A DNA stretch of 64,000 bases from Ktedonobacteria bacterium (GTDB lineage Bacteria; Chloroflexota; Ktedonobacteria; Ktedonobacterales; JACDGC01): contig DAIDGU010000053.1 in the NCBI GenBank assembly GCA_027459785.1, forward strand, positions 1 to 64,000. The letters run 5' to 3'. Under the pieces are notes generated by a model. That model was not told where the DNA came from, did no database searches, and saw nothing but the letters and a program-made list of their open reading frames with translations. The translations under genes were made by a program, and so were the position numbers. This document shows, piece after piece, positions 8,696 to 18,751 of this stretch; position 1 is the stretch's first letter; every line of letters starts with the position of its first letter.

Positions 8696-11600
8696 TTAGG
8701 GAAAGTTGTTAATTCCCCGTTCTGTATCAAGGTCAGGAGATTGGTGTCGCGCGGCCAGCTCGGCAGCAGCGTTTTCGGCCAGGCATGCCCACAAGCTTCC
8801 TGGTGGAAAAGGCTGGGCGGTCTGGTCGGCATGGTCGGTGACGCCGTGGACTCTGGCAGGCGGCGCGGCGCTAGCGACCCCTGGCCGTCCTGCGCGCTTT
8901 TTGGCGCGTCGAGGAAACGCTTGGGCGAACAACACCGGATCATTCCAGGGCAACGGCGCGATCGGTGTGGGCAACCCCACCGGGGGAATCGGGCCAGCCC
9001 AACGTGCGGGCGGGGCCGCCGGGGCGGGTGCCGGGCATGGCTGACCCACAGAAGGGCGCGGCAGCGGCATGGCGATAGGGTCGGTTCTCAGAGCATCAGC
9101 CAACTCGGCGTAAATGGGTTCGAGCAAACGGGGTAGCGGATCGTCGAGACCCATCCAGGCTCGTCCGCTGGCTAACGCCGCGGCCAACTCCTGATCCCGC
9201 TGCGCAAAGCACGCCCGTAATTCGTCATCCGTCGCGCGGTGGAGATCCTGCTCGACGGCCTCAAGGGTTTGACTCAAGCGTGCCAGCATCGTCTTATGCG
9301 CGCCGGCGTGTTCGACGAGCGCCCCCTTCGCTGGTTCCCCAGCGAAAGCCGCCGCTGCCCCCGATTGGCTGCCCAGCTTTTGCAGCTTATGATGCGCCGC
9401 CGACCCCGCATACGCGAGATAGTAAATCCGCACTTCGTTGGCTTTCCCAAGCCGCCAGGCGCGGCGCGATGCCTGGTCGAGGTGGAACAGGTTTTGCGCC
9501 ATCTCGTACCAGATAATGCTGTCCAGAAATTGCAGGTTCAGCCCTTCGCTCACACGCTTGTATGGGACGATGACAACCTGATGTCCTCGCGCGACGGCGG
9601 CGCGCAGCGCGTCTTCGCGCTCTTCCGCTGCAACCTCATTGGGCAAAAGCCATGGGTCGAACTCACGCAACACCCACCGCAACCGTTCGCCCATGCTGCG
9701 GATGTCATTTTGTTCGACATAGATCATTACCCGCCGGCCACGGGTGGGATCAGCAGGATCGCCGCTGGGTTCAGCGATCTCACGGGCCACGGTGTGCAAC
9801 AACTCGCGCTCCAACGGATACAACCAGCTAGCTTCAAGGATCGGTGTAGCCGTGAGAAGGCGTGTGTCCGTCACATTACCCCACTCGTCGCGCGATCTGG
9901 CGATCACGTGATACGCCGGGTCGCTACACGGCAGGGCGGCGAACCAGCGCGGGACGGTCCCCTTCGCTAGCAGCGCCGCCGTATTTTGCTGGCGCGCATA
10001 CTCCTGTAACTCCTCCACGAGATGCAGGTAGTGCGCGTAGAGGTTGCGCCGGTCCACCCAGTCGCGGGTACGCACCACCTGCTCCCGCGCCGCCGTCTCC
10101 GCCGTAACGGCCTGCTGCTCCGCCTCCAGCGCGGCAACCACGGTGGCGGGATCGGCAGTGGGCGGCAAGGCTCCTATCGCGGCATGCGCGTCCTTGACCC
10201 GCTGCAAGGTGGCTTGGTGCGCCGCGTTGGCGGCATCCAGTTGCTCCTGCAACTCAGGATCCTGCATCGAAACGATCACTGGGATTTCCTTGCGGGGCGG
10301 CATGAATGCGCCAACATCGAGGATCGTCAAGAACACCAGCGTTTGCAGGAGATGCGGAATGAGCCTGGCGCTGATCCCCGGTGCCGGCAAGGTCGTGATA
10401 TGCTTATCCGTCTGTCCGGTCCCACGCCGGGCATCCTCCTCATATTCCTTGGTGGTTTGCTCAATCACACCGTAGGTGCGCAGCGCCTCCTCTACATCGT
10501 CCCAACCTAAGCCCAGCCGAAGCCAGAAGCGCGGCTGGAAGCGAAACCAGTAGTGGAAAAAGCCGTCGAGGCTGCCGCCATAATGGGTGCCGGTGGCTAG
10601 AACATGCGTAACCGAAGCCAACATCGCGTTGTGCATGCTCTGCGCGATATCCGTGGCACGCCCCCGCCCATTATGGCTTTCATCGATGACGAGGAGGCCC
10701 ACCGCGCCGGGAAAAAACTGGCGAAGATACTCATACGGAGAAAAACTATCCGGCGGTGGCGCACCGCGCGTCCCGTCAGCGGCAACAATGCGTGTCGCCT
10801 TCATCGCCTCCCGACCGCCTGTGCTCCTTTCCGCTGGCAACCGACGAGGCGGAGCAGGTGGTGAGGAGGAGCAAAGATCCCGACTGAGGGTGTTGGTGCC
10901 ACTGGCGCACTGACGTGCCTGGATGGCCAGGGCATGTGCTGCCGCATCTGCCGCTTGAAGGGCTGGCGCTTCCTGCGCGGCCACCGCCGCCGCCCATGCG
11001 CCAAAGGGGATGCCGCGTTGCTTAGGATTGGTGCGCACGGCGGTCCATAGGGGATCGCCACAATCAGGACAGGTGCGCGGCCTCGTAGTAAAGTACGTTC
11101 GGTTAGTGACGACCTCCAGGATATCATTATCTTCCTCTGCTGCCGGCGAAAGGTTCTCCGCCGTTGGCTCAGGTGCCGGTGCTGGCACCTCCGCACGCGC
11201 ATGCTGGCCACCATACGGCTTGCCCCGGATGACAACGCCACAGTGTGGACAGCGAAAGCGTGTCACCGTCCGCAGCGTCGTTACCAGCTCCCCGGTTGCA
11301 GGTGCGCGATAACCAACAATCTGGTCATGCTCTTTGATCGCCACATACGCCGCCACCTCACCTGGTGGCGGATCGAGCAGCGGCACGCGCTGGCGCACCT
11401 GCTGTTCAATCACCGCTGGCCGCCATGCCCGCCCAAATGCTCGGCTATGCGAGTGGGAGGCGATGGCCAAGACAAGGGGAGCGGTACTGGTGGCACAGCG
11501 ACGCAACCAGGTCACGATATCGTGATAATCCTGGATAACAACATACTCGGCTTCCGGGTACGCGGCCTCTAGCTCAGCCCGCCAGGTTTTGGTTACACGT

Positions 11601-13186
11601 TTGGGCGTCATGACGAGCATCGGCAACGCACTGGGTCCCGTAGCTCCAGGGGGTAGTAGGGCGCGCAGGCGGGGATTGTTCAGCCACGCCTGCCGCAGCC
11701 GTTTGCGCCAGGTTGGTAAGCGTCCGCCGGTTTCGGCCTGCACCTCCCTGGGCCTGCGCCAAATAACCGCTTGCCGTGCGCCTAGGGCGAGCGCCTGGCG
11801 TGTCTTACCCGTACCCGGTTCGCCTTGCAACGCGATCGCGCCTAGGTGGTCCAGCGCACGGCCCAGTGCGTAGACGCGGTGCTGTTGCGGCGGCACCAGG
11901 CCGGGGTGTGCCGCATGTGGCAAGCGTTTATCACGTCCGATCCGCACCACCGCGCGCATCTCCCATTGGTAAGGATGCAGCGCATATAGCGGCTGGCGGC
12001 GCGTCAGCACCACCGCCGCGAGGATCGCCATCCAAGGCGCGAGAAAGCCAAACACCTCCTCGCCCTGATAGTAGGTAATAGCCCCACTTTCCAGATTGAG
12101 CACCCCCAGCACCATGTGATCCTGCATCTGGCGGATGCTCATCCGCACGACCCCTTTCGCGTGGTTCTCTTGCAAGACCTCGTCATCCACGGGTATATCC
12201 ACCCAGGTACTGCTGACAAAGCTCGAAAAGACACAGCGCTCGCCAGTGGGGCCACAGATGACCTCGCCATCGAGCAGGCCGGTGAGGATATCAGCGGCCA
12301 GGTGGGCTTCCCCCGTCGGCGGCATGGCGGGGCGTTCCGCCGCCACATCCACCTCCCAGGTGGTCGCCAGCCGCCACGGACCGGCCAGGTGCGCACCGGA
12401 GGCAGTCAGTGCTTCGAGCAGTTGTGCTTCCGTCGCGTGCAGCGTCTGCATCGCCGGCATGATGTCGCCAGCGTCAGGGACGCGATAGGGATCGGGAATG
12501 GGCAGATCAGGCAGATCGGGCGGCGGCGTCCCCTGCCCCCAGGGCGATGCCGCCCCTGTTTGTCGGGTCCAGCGCCACCCTTTGAATCTTGCTTGCGCGG
12601 CAGGATCAGGTGCGGCGCAAGGAACGGCGTTACGAATGCCGGCGACGATGATCTGGGTATAGCGCGCGAAGTCACCTTCACCATCCACTGCCACGTCGGG
12701 AAATTTCCAGCAACGCACATCATGGTAGCATGTGGCCATGTGACGGATCATGGCATCAGTCCAGGCGCTGCGCGCGGGCAGGATCGCCACCAGCACGCCG
12801 CCTGGACACAACGCTTCGCCAAATCGCTTGATGATGCGATATTCGGCACGTTGTCCATCGACGAAGAAATATGGGGGATTAGCTAGCAACAGCTCCACCG
12901 ACCCAGGCGTAACGCGCACCGCCATACAATCGCTGGTGAGGATCTGCGCCTCAGGGAGGCGTTGTCGCGCAATGGTAGCGCGGTCATCGCTGGTCTCGAT
13001 ACCTAGCAGCCGCGCCTGGGACAACGCTGCGCAGGGCAGCAAGAAATCGCCGGCCCCACTGGTGGGATCAAGCACCGTGACCGACGCACCGAATGATAGG
13101 AGATTGGCGACGATCCGGGCGCTGATGGCGGGTGGCGTCCGCACGAACCCGGAGGTACTCAAATTTTCTAGCGTGCCAGATGGCAT
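8696..13186 (-). CDS. N6-adenine methylase-SF2 helicase fusion protein
   Basis: 1,496 residues. The N-terminal domain is a Rossmann methylase of the DUF6094 kind: motif I DPTSGAGDFLL (residues 40-50) and catalytic NPPY (103-106). The middle carries an SF2 helicase Walker A box, GEPGTGKT (455-462), an insert with two CPxC knuckles (646-649 and 706-709, probably one zinc ribbon), and a DESH box (835-838). The C-terminal helicase lobe contains LLTATP and, further on, a SEGLNLQFLDSIIWYEMAQN then QASRRAWRLGK segment like motifs V and VI. The tail is proline-rich. Such fusions occur on large plasmids and phages. A role in replication, transfer or self-modification of the element is inference. The ribosome binding site is weak (GAAAGCGAG). 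Confidence 0.75.
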   Translation of the reverse strand: MPSGTLENLSTSGFVRTPPAISARIVANLLSFGASVTVLDPTSGAGDFLLPCAALSQARLLGIETSDDRATIARQRLPEAQILTSDCMAVRVTPGSVELLLANPPYFFVDGQRAEYRIIKRFGEALCPGGVLVAILPARSAWTDAMIRHMATCYHDVRCWKFPDVAVDGEGDFARYTQIIVAGIRNAVPCAAPDPAAQARFKGWRWTRQTGAASPWGQGTPPPDLPDLPIPDPYRVPDAGDIMPAMQTLHATEAQLLEALTASGAHLAGPWRLATTWEVDVAAERPAMPPTGEAHLAADILTGLLDGEVICGPTGERCVFSSFVSSTWVDIPVDDEVLQENHAKGVVRMSIRQMQDHMVLGVLNLESGAITYYQGEEVFGFLAPWMAILAAVVLTRRQPLYALHPYQWEMRAVVRIGRDKRLPHAAHPGLVPPQQHRVYALGRALDHLGAIALQGEPGTGKTRQALALGARQAVIWRRPREVQAETGGRLPTWRKRLRQAWLNNPRLRALLPPGATGPSALPMLVMTPKRVTKTWRAELEAAYPEAEYVVIQDYHDIVTWLRRCATSTAPLVLAIASHSHSRAFGRAWRPAVIEQQVRQRVPLLDPPPGEVAAYVAIKEHDQIVGYRAPATGELVTTLRTVTRFRCPHCGVVIRGKPYGGQHARAEVPAPAPEPTAENLSPAAEEDNDILEVVTNRTYFTTRPRTCPDCGDPLWTAVRTNPKQRGIPFGAWAAAVAAQEAPALQAADAAAHALAIQARQCASGTNTLSRDLCSSSPPAPPRRLPAERSTGGREAMKATRIVAADGTRGAPPPDSFSPYEYLRQFFPGAVGLLVIDESHNGRGRATDIAQSMHNAMLASVTHVLATGTHYGGSLDGFFHYWFRFQPRFWLRLGLGWDDVEEALRTYGVIEQTTKEYEEDARRGTGQTDKHITTLPAPGISARLIPHLLQTLVFLTILDVGAFMPPRKEIPVIVSMQDPELQEQLDAANAAHQATLQRVKDAHAAIGALPPTADPATVVAALEAEQQAVTAETAAREQVVRTRDWVDRRNLYAHYLHLVEELQEYARQQNTAALLAKGTVPRWFAALPCSDPAYHVIARSRDEWGNVTDTRLLTATPILEASWLYPLERELLHTVAREIAEPSGDPADPTRGRRVMIYVEQNDIRSMGERLRWVLREFDPWLLPNEVAAEEREDALRAAVARGHQVVIVPYKRVSEGLNLQFLDSIIWYEMAQNLFHLDQASRRAWRLGKANEVRIYYLAYAGSAAHHKLQKLGSQSGAAAAFAGEPAKGALVEHAGAHKTMLARLSQTLEAVEQDLHRATDDELRACFAQRDQELAAALASGRAWMGLDDPLPRLLEPIYAELADALRTDPIAMPLPRPSVGQPCPAPAPAAPPARWAGPIPPVGLPTPIAPLPWNDPVLFAQAFPRRAKKRAGRPGVASAAPPARVHGVTDHADQTAQPFPPGSLWACLAENAAAELAARHQSPDLDTERGINNFP

Positions 13187-13207
13187 AACAGCTCGCTTTC
13201 ATAACAA

Positions 13208-13250
13208 CACGACCCCCTCGGCATGTCAAAAGTACATACCGAGGGGGGAC
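13208..13250 (-). terminator. Hairpin between two minus-strand genes
   Basis: The stem CCCCCTCGG/CCGAGGGGG is separated by a 17-base loop. There is no T-run directly after it on the minus strand, so it may act as an attenuator or an RNA-stabilising structure rather than a full terminator. Confidence 0.4.
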
Positions 13251-13269
13251 GATCAGAGGTCGGCATATC

Positions 13270-14019
13270 TCAGGCCGCTACCGCGCCACTGGCTCCGCTG
13301 GCTAACCAGCCTTGAGTCACACCGTGAGATAGCAGCGTATTCCACCGCTCTCGGCTATCGCTGATCCGCCAGGCACAGATGCCCAGGGCCGGCGCGGTGG
13401 TGATCAGGCCGGCGATACCAGCTTGCTCCCATAAGGCATCCACCCACTCCGGCAGAAAGATGATGCGCAATGCCCGTAGGTGGCCTAGCAACGCCAGGGG
13501 ATGCGGGACACCTTCCGCGAGATTGCCAAGGAGATAGCGGGGTTGTGCCGCATCCGATGTTGTCGCCGTGGCAGGAGGAGCAGGCAACGCCTCATTTGGC
13601 GCGGGTGTGGGTGCTGGCGCAACCACAGGAGGATGTGTGAGGCCAAACGCGATGTTCGCCGTGTTGGCCAGACCCAATACGTGGTATGAGGTACGCCGGT
13701 AGGTTCCCGTGAGCATGGCCTTGTGCAGTCGCATGCCGCCGGCGGGGCGATGTAGTTGGCCAGGTGCGGACCAGGCAAGATCCGCCGCGGGAGTAAAGGT
13801 CAGTGGCGCGTCTTTGCTCAAAATGGCAAACGCCGCACCACACGTAGTATCCGAGCCGATCAGACTGAGCAGAATGATCGCCCCCGTGCCATCACAGGCG
13901 ATGGCGCTCACGTGGGCTGTTCCGCCATCCGCCGTCACCGTCCCGACAAAGCGGTCCGTAAAGGGACGCACGGGTAAAGTTCCCGTCACCACGAACGGGG
14001 CAAGGTGTGCTATTCGCAT
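13270..14019 (-). CDS. Hypothetical protein
   Basis: 249 residues from the ATG at 14017-14019, which has GGAG 9 bases upstream (the open frame extends 15 codons further but without a good site). Residues 1-130 look like a mixed beta domain starting MRIAHLAPFVVTGTLPVRPF. A proline/alanine linker follows (residues about 140-175), then a C-terminal alpha/beta segment with LLGHLRALRIIFLPEWVDAL. No family recognised. It lies between the AAA ATPase gene and the methylase-helicase gene and may be part of the same functional block. Confidence 0.55.
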   Translation of the reverse strand: MRIAHLAPFVVTGTLPVRPFTDRFVGTVTADGGTAHVSAIACDGTGAIILLSLIGSDTTCGAAFAILSKDAPLTFTPAADLAWSAPGQLHRPAGGMRLHKAMLTGTYRRTSYHVLGLANTANIAFGLTHPPVVAPAPTPAPNEALPAPPATATTSDAAQPRYLLGNLAEGVPHPLALLGHLRALRIIFLPEWVDALWEQAGIAGLITTAPALGICAWRISDSRERWNTLLSHGVTQGWLASGASGAVAA

Positions 14020-14292
14020 GGGAAAGGTTCTCCAATCAGAGGTGGCCAGCATTTCCAAGTGCAATGCTGGTCATGTTTGGTCACCATGATCTCTTGTTGC
14101 TGAATTATGGGGGGCAGCACAACACCGGAGGCGTACACGCTCAACGCGCGTACCACACCTTCAGGTCAGCAGGTAGTAGGGTCCGTTTCCACGGCGGCTA
14201 ACGTCCCTGGAGGTCAAACGAGGGTGCTGGTAGAGCGGGAAGGGGGAGAACACAGAGCGGAGTTGGGGGAGTTTCCGAAAAGCTCGGCAAAA

Positions 14293-15885
14293 CTAAACGC
14301 CACAGGAAACGAGCAACTTGTCGATTTGCTGGCGCAACCCCTCGGCAGCGGCATGTTCAATGCGCCCGAAGTCGTCGCGATCACAGACGAAGGGGATCAC
14401 GGTCATAGTTGCGGCACTGCGCACGGCAGCCCCCAAGGGAACGCCATCATTGACCTGGGCCAGCACCTCTGTCGCCCAGTTGAGTACGACCCCCAGGTTC
14501 AATTCGCGCCTGAGCAATCCTCCCGCCTGGTCGGTGGCAGTGGTGGTATGATCCTCGATAGCGACCATGAGCCGCGCGATCTTTGCTGGCAGCCCTAGTT
14601 CCTGCACCAACCGCTGCCGCGTCGCGGCGTCGAGGCGCGCGATCTCTAGATGCAAGGCGAAGCGGCGTAAAAGGGCGGCATCAAACGCCTGCTGCACCTG
14701 GAGATAGTCCGCACCCAGATTGGTCGTCGCGATGACCGATAACCGGTTGGCCGGGGCCACGCACACATCGCCCGTCGGCAGGGTCAGAACGTAATAGCGC
14801 CACGCTGGCTGGTGATGGGCCTGTGCCAGCGCCTCAGCGGGGATCGCGTCCATCAGCGCGAGATCGCCGGCCCGTACCGGGTCCAGCGCACCGATGAAGG
14901 CGGCCAGATGCCAGGGATCGAAACGGGCCAGTTCATCGACGATCAGCGCCACTCGTTCGCCCTGTGCCGCCAGTCGCCAGGCTTTGCTCAGCGGACCATC
15001 CACCCACTGAAAGCCCCCTGGTACCGGGCGTGTACCGCCGAAAAGTTGTTTATCGTCCAACCCTGGACGCCCTTCGACCTTGATCAGGCGCACGCCCTGC
15101 TCACGCGCCGCCGCACGGGCCAATTCGCTTTTGCCCACGCCTGTCGGACCAAAGAGCAGCGCCGTCCCGCCCCGCTCGATCAGCCGGGTGAGGACGCGCA
15201 AGGGGGTCTGGGGCGCGGGGCAACTCGCCGCAGTACCTGTCGGCGCGGGCATGGGGCGTAGATAGTACACGTGCTCACAGGAGTTGACGACCAACGGCAC
15301 GGGATGTGGATCCGGCTGTTCATAGACGGTGGTGAGATCATGGATGCGTGCCTTCGACCAGAACCAGAGTTCATCGCTCAGCCCCATAAGTGTCTCGGTC
15401 GCGCCAACGTCATAGGCAGCTTGTCGCGCCAACTGGTCCGCTGTATAGGGTGGCGACGTACCCAACAGCGCGTACAGGCGTACCAAAAAATCGGTATAGC
15501 GCGCAAGCACATCCTGCGTGCGGGGGTGCAAGCGGTCCACCGTCAAGGCATCAGTGAGGGCCACCACGGCGGCCAGATAGGAGCGATACTCGATATACCA
15601 GGCCGACACCGTCCCCCCCAACACATGATCCGCACCGCCAGTACTACTCGTCAACCGGAGGCTCCAGCGGTCAGCGTCCTGCGCAAGACTGATCACCCGG
15701 TCGGTGGTCAGCACGGTACAGATGCCTTTGATGATGCCAGGGCCGACTTTCGAGGGCCGGTGCGGTGAGGCGTGCTTCGCTGCTACCTGTGCTGGGATCA
15801 GTTGCTGGCGGCTCAGGGTTGGCCAACTGCTCGTATCGGTCGTGTTGTAAAGGAACGCCAAAGGGTTGATCAGCTTTGAGGTCAT
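14293..15885 (-). CDS. MoxR/CbbQ-like AAA+ ATPase
   Basis: 530 residues from the ATG at 15883-15885, chosen for its AGGAGAGAG ribosome binding site. The N-terminal 230 residues are an unrecognised helical domain. The AAA+ domain follows with Walker A GPTGVGKS (about residue 245), Walker B ALIVDELARFD (about 313), a sensor-like VIATTN segment and an arginine-finger region DAALLRRFALHLEI. This arrangement matches MoxR/CbbQ/NorQ ATPases, which remodel partner complexes together with a vWA protein. The vWA protein encoded 65 bases upstream at 15951-17516 is the obvious partner. The substrate here is unknown. Confidence 0.75.
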   Translation of the reverse strand: MTSKLINPLAFLYNTTDTSSWPTLSRQQLIPAQVAAKHASPHRPSKVGPGIIKGICTVLTTDRVISLAQDADRWSLRLTSSTGGADHVLGGTVSAWYIEYRSYLAAVVALTDALTVDRLHPRTQDVLARYTDFLVRLYALLGTSPPYTADQLARQAAYDVGATETLMGLSDELWFWSKARIHDLTTVYEQPDPHPVPLVVNSCEHVYYLRPMPAPTGTAASCPAPQTPLRVLTRLIERGGTALLFGPTGVGKSELARAAAREQGVRLIKVEGRPGLDDKQLFGGTRPVPGGFQWVDGPLSKAWRLAAQGERVALIVDELARFDPWHLAAFIGALDPVRAGDLALMDAIPAEALAQAHHQPAWRYYVLTLPTGDVCVAPANRLSVIATTNLGADYLQVQQAFDAALLRRFALHLEIARLDAATRQRLVQELGLPAKIARLMVAIEDHTTTATDQAGGLLRRELNLGVVLNWATEVLAQVNDGVPLGAAVRSAATMTVIPFVCDRDDFGRIEHAAAEGLRQQIDKLLVSCGV

Positions 15886-15950
15886 ACTCTCTCCTGAAAA
15901 GTGATAGGGTCGCACCAGCAGGGGCCAGCACGCCGAACATATGGAGCTGC

Positions 15951-17516
15951 TTAGTTCGCGCTGCCTCGCAGCCAGGCACAGAGCTTAGGGCGCAGGGACG
16001 CGAGATCACTGGCATCGAGGAGCTTGCCAAAGAGGGTCTGCACCTGCTGGATGATCTGCTGATCGATCCCCACGTAGCAAGGCAGTAACACGATGCCATG
16101 CGGCAGATGGGCTAGGGCGTGCTGCATCTCCGCCGTGTCCGATGCGGTCAGATCGCCATCGACGAGGACGATGAGCAGTTTCCGCTGCGCCGACGCGCTG
16201 TTCAGCACTTGCACCAGACGCTGGAAAGCGGGGGCCATGCGCGTTCCCCCCTGGCCCTCCATACCGGCGATGCGCCGCTGGGCCTTGGCATCATGACTAC
16301 GGCTGAGGGGACGAATGAGGATCGGCTCCGCCCCGTCGTCGAAACCCAGGATGGCACAGGGGATGCCGGCAAGTTCTGCCGCGCCGTTGACCAACATCGC
16401 CACCTCGCGCACACTGGGCATGATGCCATGATGCGTCATCGAACGGCTCAGATCGAGGAGCAGACCCACCGCGACATCCCGCGTCGGGCCGGGAGCCAAT
16501 GGGGCATCGAAGGGGCGGGCATCACCTGCCAGCGCACGCTCCAGGTCCAGGTCGCCGCGCGACGGGCTGGGACGCGGCAAGGTGAGGGGACGGATGGGCC
16601 TGAGCGCCTGCGCCACGCTGCGTTGATAGCCGGCGACACGCGCTTGAAGCACACTAGGGTCGGCTTCTGCTGGCTGGCGGCGATCATGCGGATCACCACT
16701 CAGCGCCCCGGCTGCCGTGTGAGGCTCACGCGCTGGCTGCATCGTCGCCGGCAGTTCGGGCAAAGTGGGAAGAGGTAGTCTCTGGGGAGGACGATGCGCC
16801 TCCCCAGCACCACACGCGCAGATTGTGCAGGGCAGATCGGGGGGTATGGGAGCCTGCGGGTCGAGGCCCAGCACCCGTAGAATATCCAAAGCGATGTGGG
16901 TTACGGCGTCGCTGGTGGGCGCGGCCCACGCCTGTTCGATGCGTGGCACCACATCATTCTCCCAGAGTTGCTGATCAGCCCCCAAAGGGCGAAACCGGCG
17001 GTCACGCGGCGGACGATCCCACTCCCAACGGTAGAGTAGGCACCCGTCGAGCAGCCGGTGCGTCGCGGGCTGCATCAACCAGATCGCGCCGCCCAGCATC
17101 GTGAAGACGTCGGCCAGTTCTGGGTAATTGGTGGCTTGGATGCGCTCCTGTCGCTGGTCCTCTAGAGCGTTCCAAAGCCAACCAAGGAGGGGTGCGGCGG
17201 GTTTGCGCCCACTATTGACCACATGGCCGCTTTCATGCTCGACGAGCGCGCGACACATCGCCATCTGAAAGGTTTCGGGGGCATGGGGCGCGTAGGGGAT
17301 GCGCGCCAACTCCGCCGGCGCGGGAAATGCCACCCCTTCGGGATTGATACGGACGAGTTTGCGCACCGGATCGGTGGCCCCCAGGGGATTCGCGGTCGAG
17401 AGATCCAGGCGATAGCGCCGTTGAGTGCGCACCAACAACAAATCGTGTAAGATGCGCTGTATCGCGCGCGTCTGCCACCAGCGCAGCGGAGTTGGCGCGG
17501 GACGTGAAGTGGGCAT
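15951..17516 (-). CDS. vWA-domain protein with HEXXH motif, partner of the MoxR-like ATPase
   Basis: 521 residues from the ATG at 17514-17516 (GGAGGT, 6-base spacing). The N-terminal half resembles the metallopeptidase-like region of CobT-type vWA proteins, with HESGH (residues 94-98) as a possible zinc site. The C-terminal third is a von Willebrand A domain with MIDAS residues: DLSRS (about residue 350), the threonine of GGTRMAP and LVDGD. A proline-rich linker joins the two. MoxR-vWA pairs act as ATP-driven chaperones or metal-insertion machines. The pairing here, next to a primase and a methylase-helicase, is typical of large plasmid or phage blocks. Whether HESGH is catalytic is unknown. 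Confidence 0.72.
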   Translation of the reverse strand: MPTSRPAPTPLRWWQTRAIQRILHDLLLVRTQRRYRLDLSTANPLGATDPVRKLVRINPEGVAFPAPAELARIPYAPHAPETFQMAMCRALVEHESGHVVNSGRKPAAPLLGWLWNALEDQRQERIQATNYPELADVFTMLGGAIWLMQPATHRLLDGCLLYRWEWDRPPRDRRFRPLGADQQLWENDVVPRIEQAWAAPTSDAVTHIALDILRVLGLDPQAPIPPDLPCTICACGAGEAHRPPQRLPLPTLPELPATMQPAREPHTAAGALSGDPHDRRQPAEADPSVLQARVAGYQRSVAQALRPIRPLTLPRPSPSRGDLDLERALAGDARPFDAPLAPGPTRDVAVGLLLDLSRSMTHHGIMPSVREVAMLVNGAAELAGIPCAILGFDDGAEPILIRPLSRSHDAKAQRRIAGMEGQGGTRMAPAFQRLVQVLNSASAQRKLLIVLVDGDLTASDTAEMQHALAHLPHGIVLLPCYVGIDQQIIQQVQTLFGKLLDASDLASLRPKLCAWLRGSAN

Positions 17517-18099
17517 CAGACTACCTCCATATGAACGCGCATGGGCCGCTGAGCAGCTCATGAACAGATGCGGTTCCCACACGTCACGGGGACAATGGGA
17601 ACCGGACGCTAGCGGGTGAAAAAACATGTGGCACGTGGCACGCTGCTTCCTGGCAGGGTCGAGATAGGTGGCGGCGCAAGGCATGTTCACGCTACGGTTC
17701 CCACATGATTTGGAGCAGCATGGTCTAGGTCAAATGCCAGGGACGCCAATAGGGAATGAACCATGCTTCCTGGCGGGACCACGGGTGAGGTCGCCTGGTC
17801 GGCGCTCCTTCTGGCCAACACGCCCAAAGAAGCGGCAACCAGGTGTGCATGGAGTGCCTCCTGAACCGCAGTGCCGGCATAATCCGACTGTACTTATCCC
17901 TCACCGTTAGTTCCCCTTTCCGCTTCCCACCTCAGCAGTGCTGGCAGCATCGTTGTTGTTCTCATGGACCGTCTCCCGATCACAACAGCCTGCCCCGACA
18001 CATGCCAGGACAGGCTGTTAAATAACTGGCCAGACAACCACACGCAAAAGCATGGTTGTCTGGCCGGAGTTACGCGCACAATAGGACCAGACGCAACGA
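17517..18099. other. Intergenic region with hairpins and a possible very short ORF
   Basis: About 580 bases without a convincing gene. The sequence GGTTCCCACA occurs twice (near 17572 and 17697), and CTTCCTGGC recurs near 17648 and 17767, so the region contains degenerate direct repeats. On the minus strand, 17894-17965 could encode a 23-residue peptide (MRTTTMLPALLRWEAERGTN...) after a GGGAG motif; this is weak. The strong hairpins at 17984-18065 are listed separately. Confidence 0.35.
17984..18065. terminator. Two adjacent strong hairpins
   Basis: The first is AACAGCCTG paired with CAGGCTGTT (17984-18019). The second is a perfect 13-base stem, GGCCAGACAACCA paired with TGGTTGTCTGGCC (18028-18065). 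They lie just after the stop of the YgiT-type gene on the minus strand and probably terminate that transcript. Confidence 0.6.
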
Positions 18100-18372
18100 C
18101 TAGGTGCCTAAAACGCTGGGCTGATGGACAGCGAGGTCAGCGAAGGAAATGACGTTCGCCAGTGGTTCATCCCTATTTAGGTAATGTTCCAGGGCGTCCT
18201 GCGCTGCCATGTCCCATCCCAGGCTTGTAAAAATTTCGCCACACGCGGGACAATAGGAGGCTGGAAATCCTTCGACCAGGACGGTGCGCTGGTCACCGTT
18301 CACCCGCACTGCCACCTGATGAACCGTGCCGTGCGGCAACGGGGTCATCGTGAGATGGGGACAATTCCGCAT
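18100..18372 (-). CDS. YgiT-type zinc-finger protein
   Basis: 90 residues from the ATG at 18370-18372, which has AAGGAG 7 bases upstream. The segment VEGFPASYCPACGEIFTSLG carries the CPxCG half of a YgiT/MqsA-type zinc finger; the other half is NCPH near residue 3. After it comes a helix, AAQDALEHYL. In this family such proteins are often antitoxins or repressors of a short toxin gene; the neighbour at 18401-18706 could be the partner, but it does not look like a known toxin. No MqsA-type C-terminal helix-turn-helix is present. Confidence 0.65.
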   Translation of the reverse strand: MRNCPHLTMTPLPHGTVHQVAVRVNGDQRTVLVEGFPASYCPACGEIFTSLGWDMAAQDALEHYLNRDEPLANVISFADLAVHQPSVLGT

Positions 18373-18400
18373 CGACCCACTCCTTGCTTTTTGATTGTCA

Positions 18401-18706
18401 TTATACATCATCATCCTCCTCGTAGTGAGAACACCAGCACCGCTGGTAGCCAGCATCGTCAAACCACACCGTCGGCTCGTAGACCCGCACCAGAAAACAG
18501 ATCCACTGCTCCATGTCGGGCGGCCACGTATACTCCAGGACTACATGGTAGGTGGTCGCGTGCGGGTGAGCGGGCTGATCACGCGGAAATGTATAACGCA
18601 CCGTCAATGTAAAACACTCCCGATCCGTGGTGGGCTTCGTGGCAATCGCCTGACCGAACGCGAGGATACGGCTGAGGTCACGCGCGGTCAACGAACATTC
18701 CACCAT
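18401..18706 (-). CDS. Small hypothetical protein
   Basis: 101 residues, not recognised. The sequence has a beta-rich middle (ECFTLTVRYTFPRDQ; TTYHVVLEYTWPPDMEQWIC) and an acidic tail ending YEEDDDV. It lies 28 bases before the YgiT-type gene and is probably co-transcribed with it. The ribosome binding site is poor. The order of an unknown small gene then a YgiT-type gene is common for toxin-antitoxin pairs, so a toxin or a DUF4258-like protein is possible, but I see no diagnostic residues. Confidence 0.5.
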   Translation of the reverse strand: MVECSLTARDLSRILAFGQAIATKPTTDRECFTLTVRYTFPRDQPAHPHATTYHVVLEYTWPPDMEQWICFLVRVYEPTVWFDDAGYQRCWCSHYEEDDDV

Positions 18707-18751
18707 ATCCCGATGTATGCGCGGTCCGGCGAGGATCTCCGCCGTCGGTGG

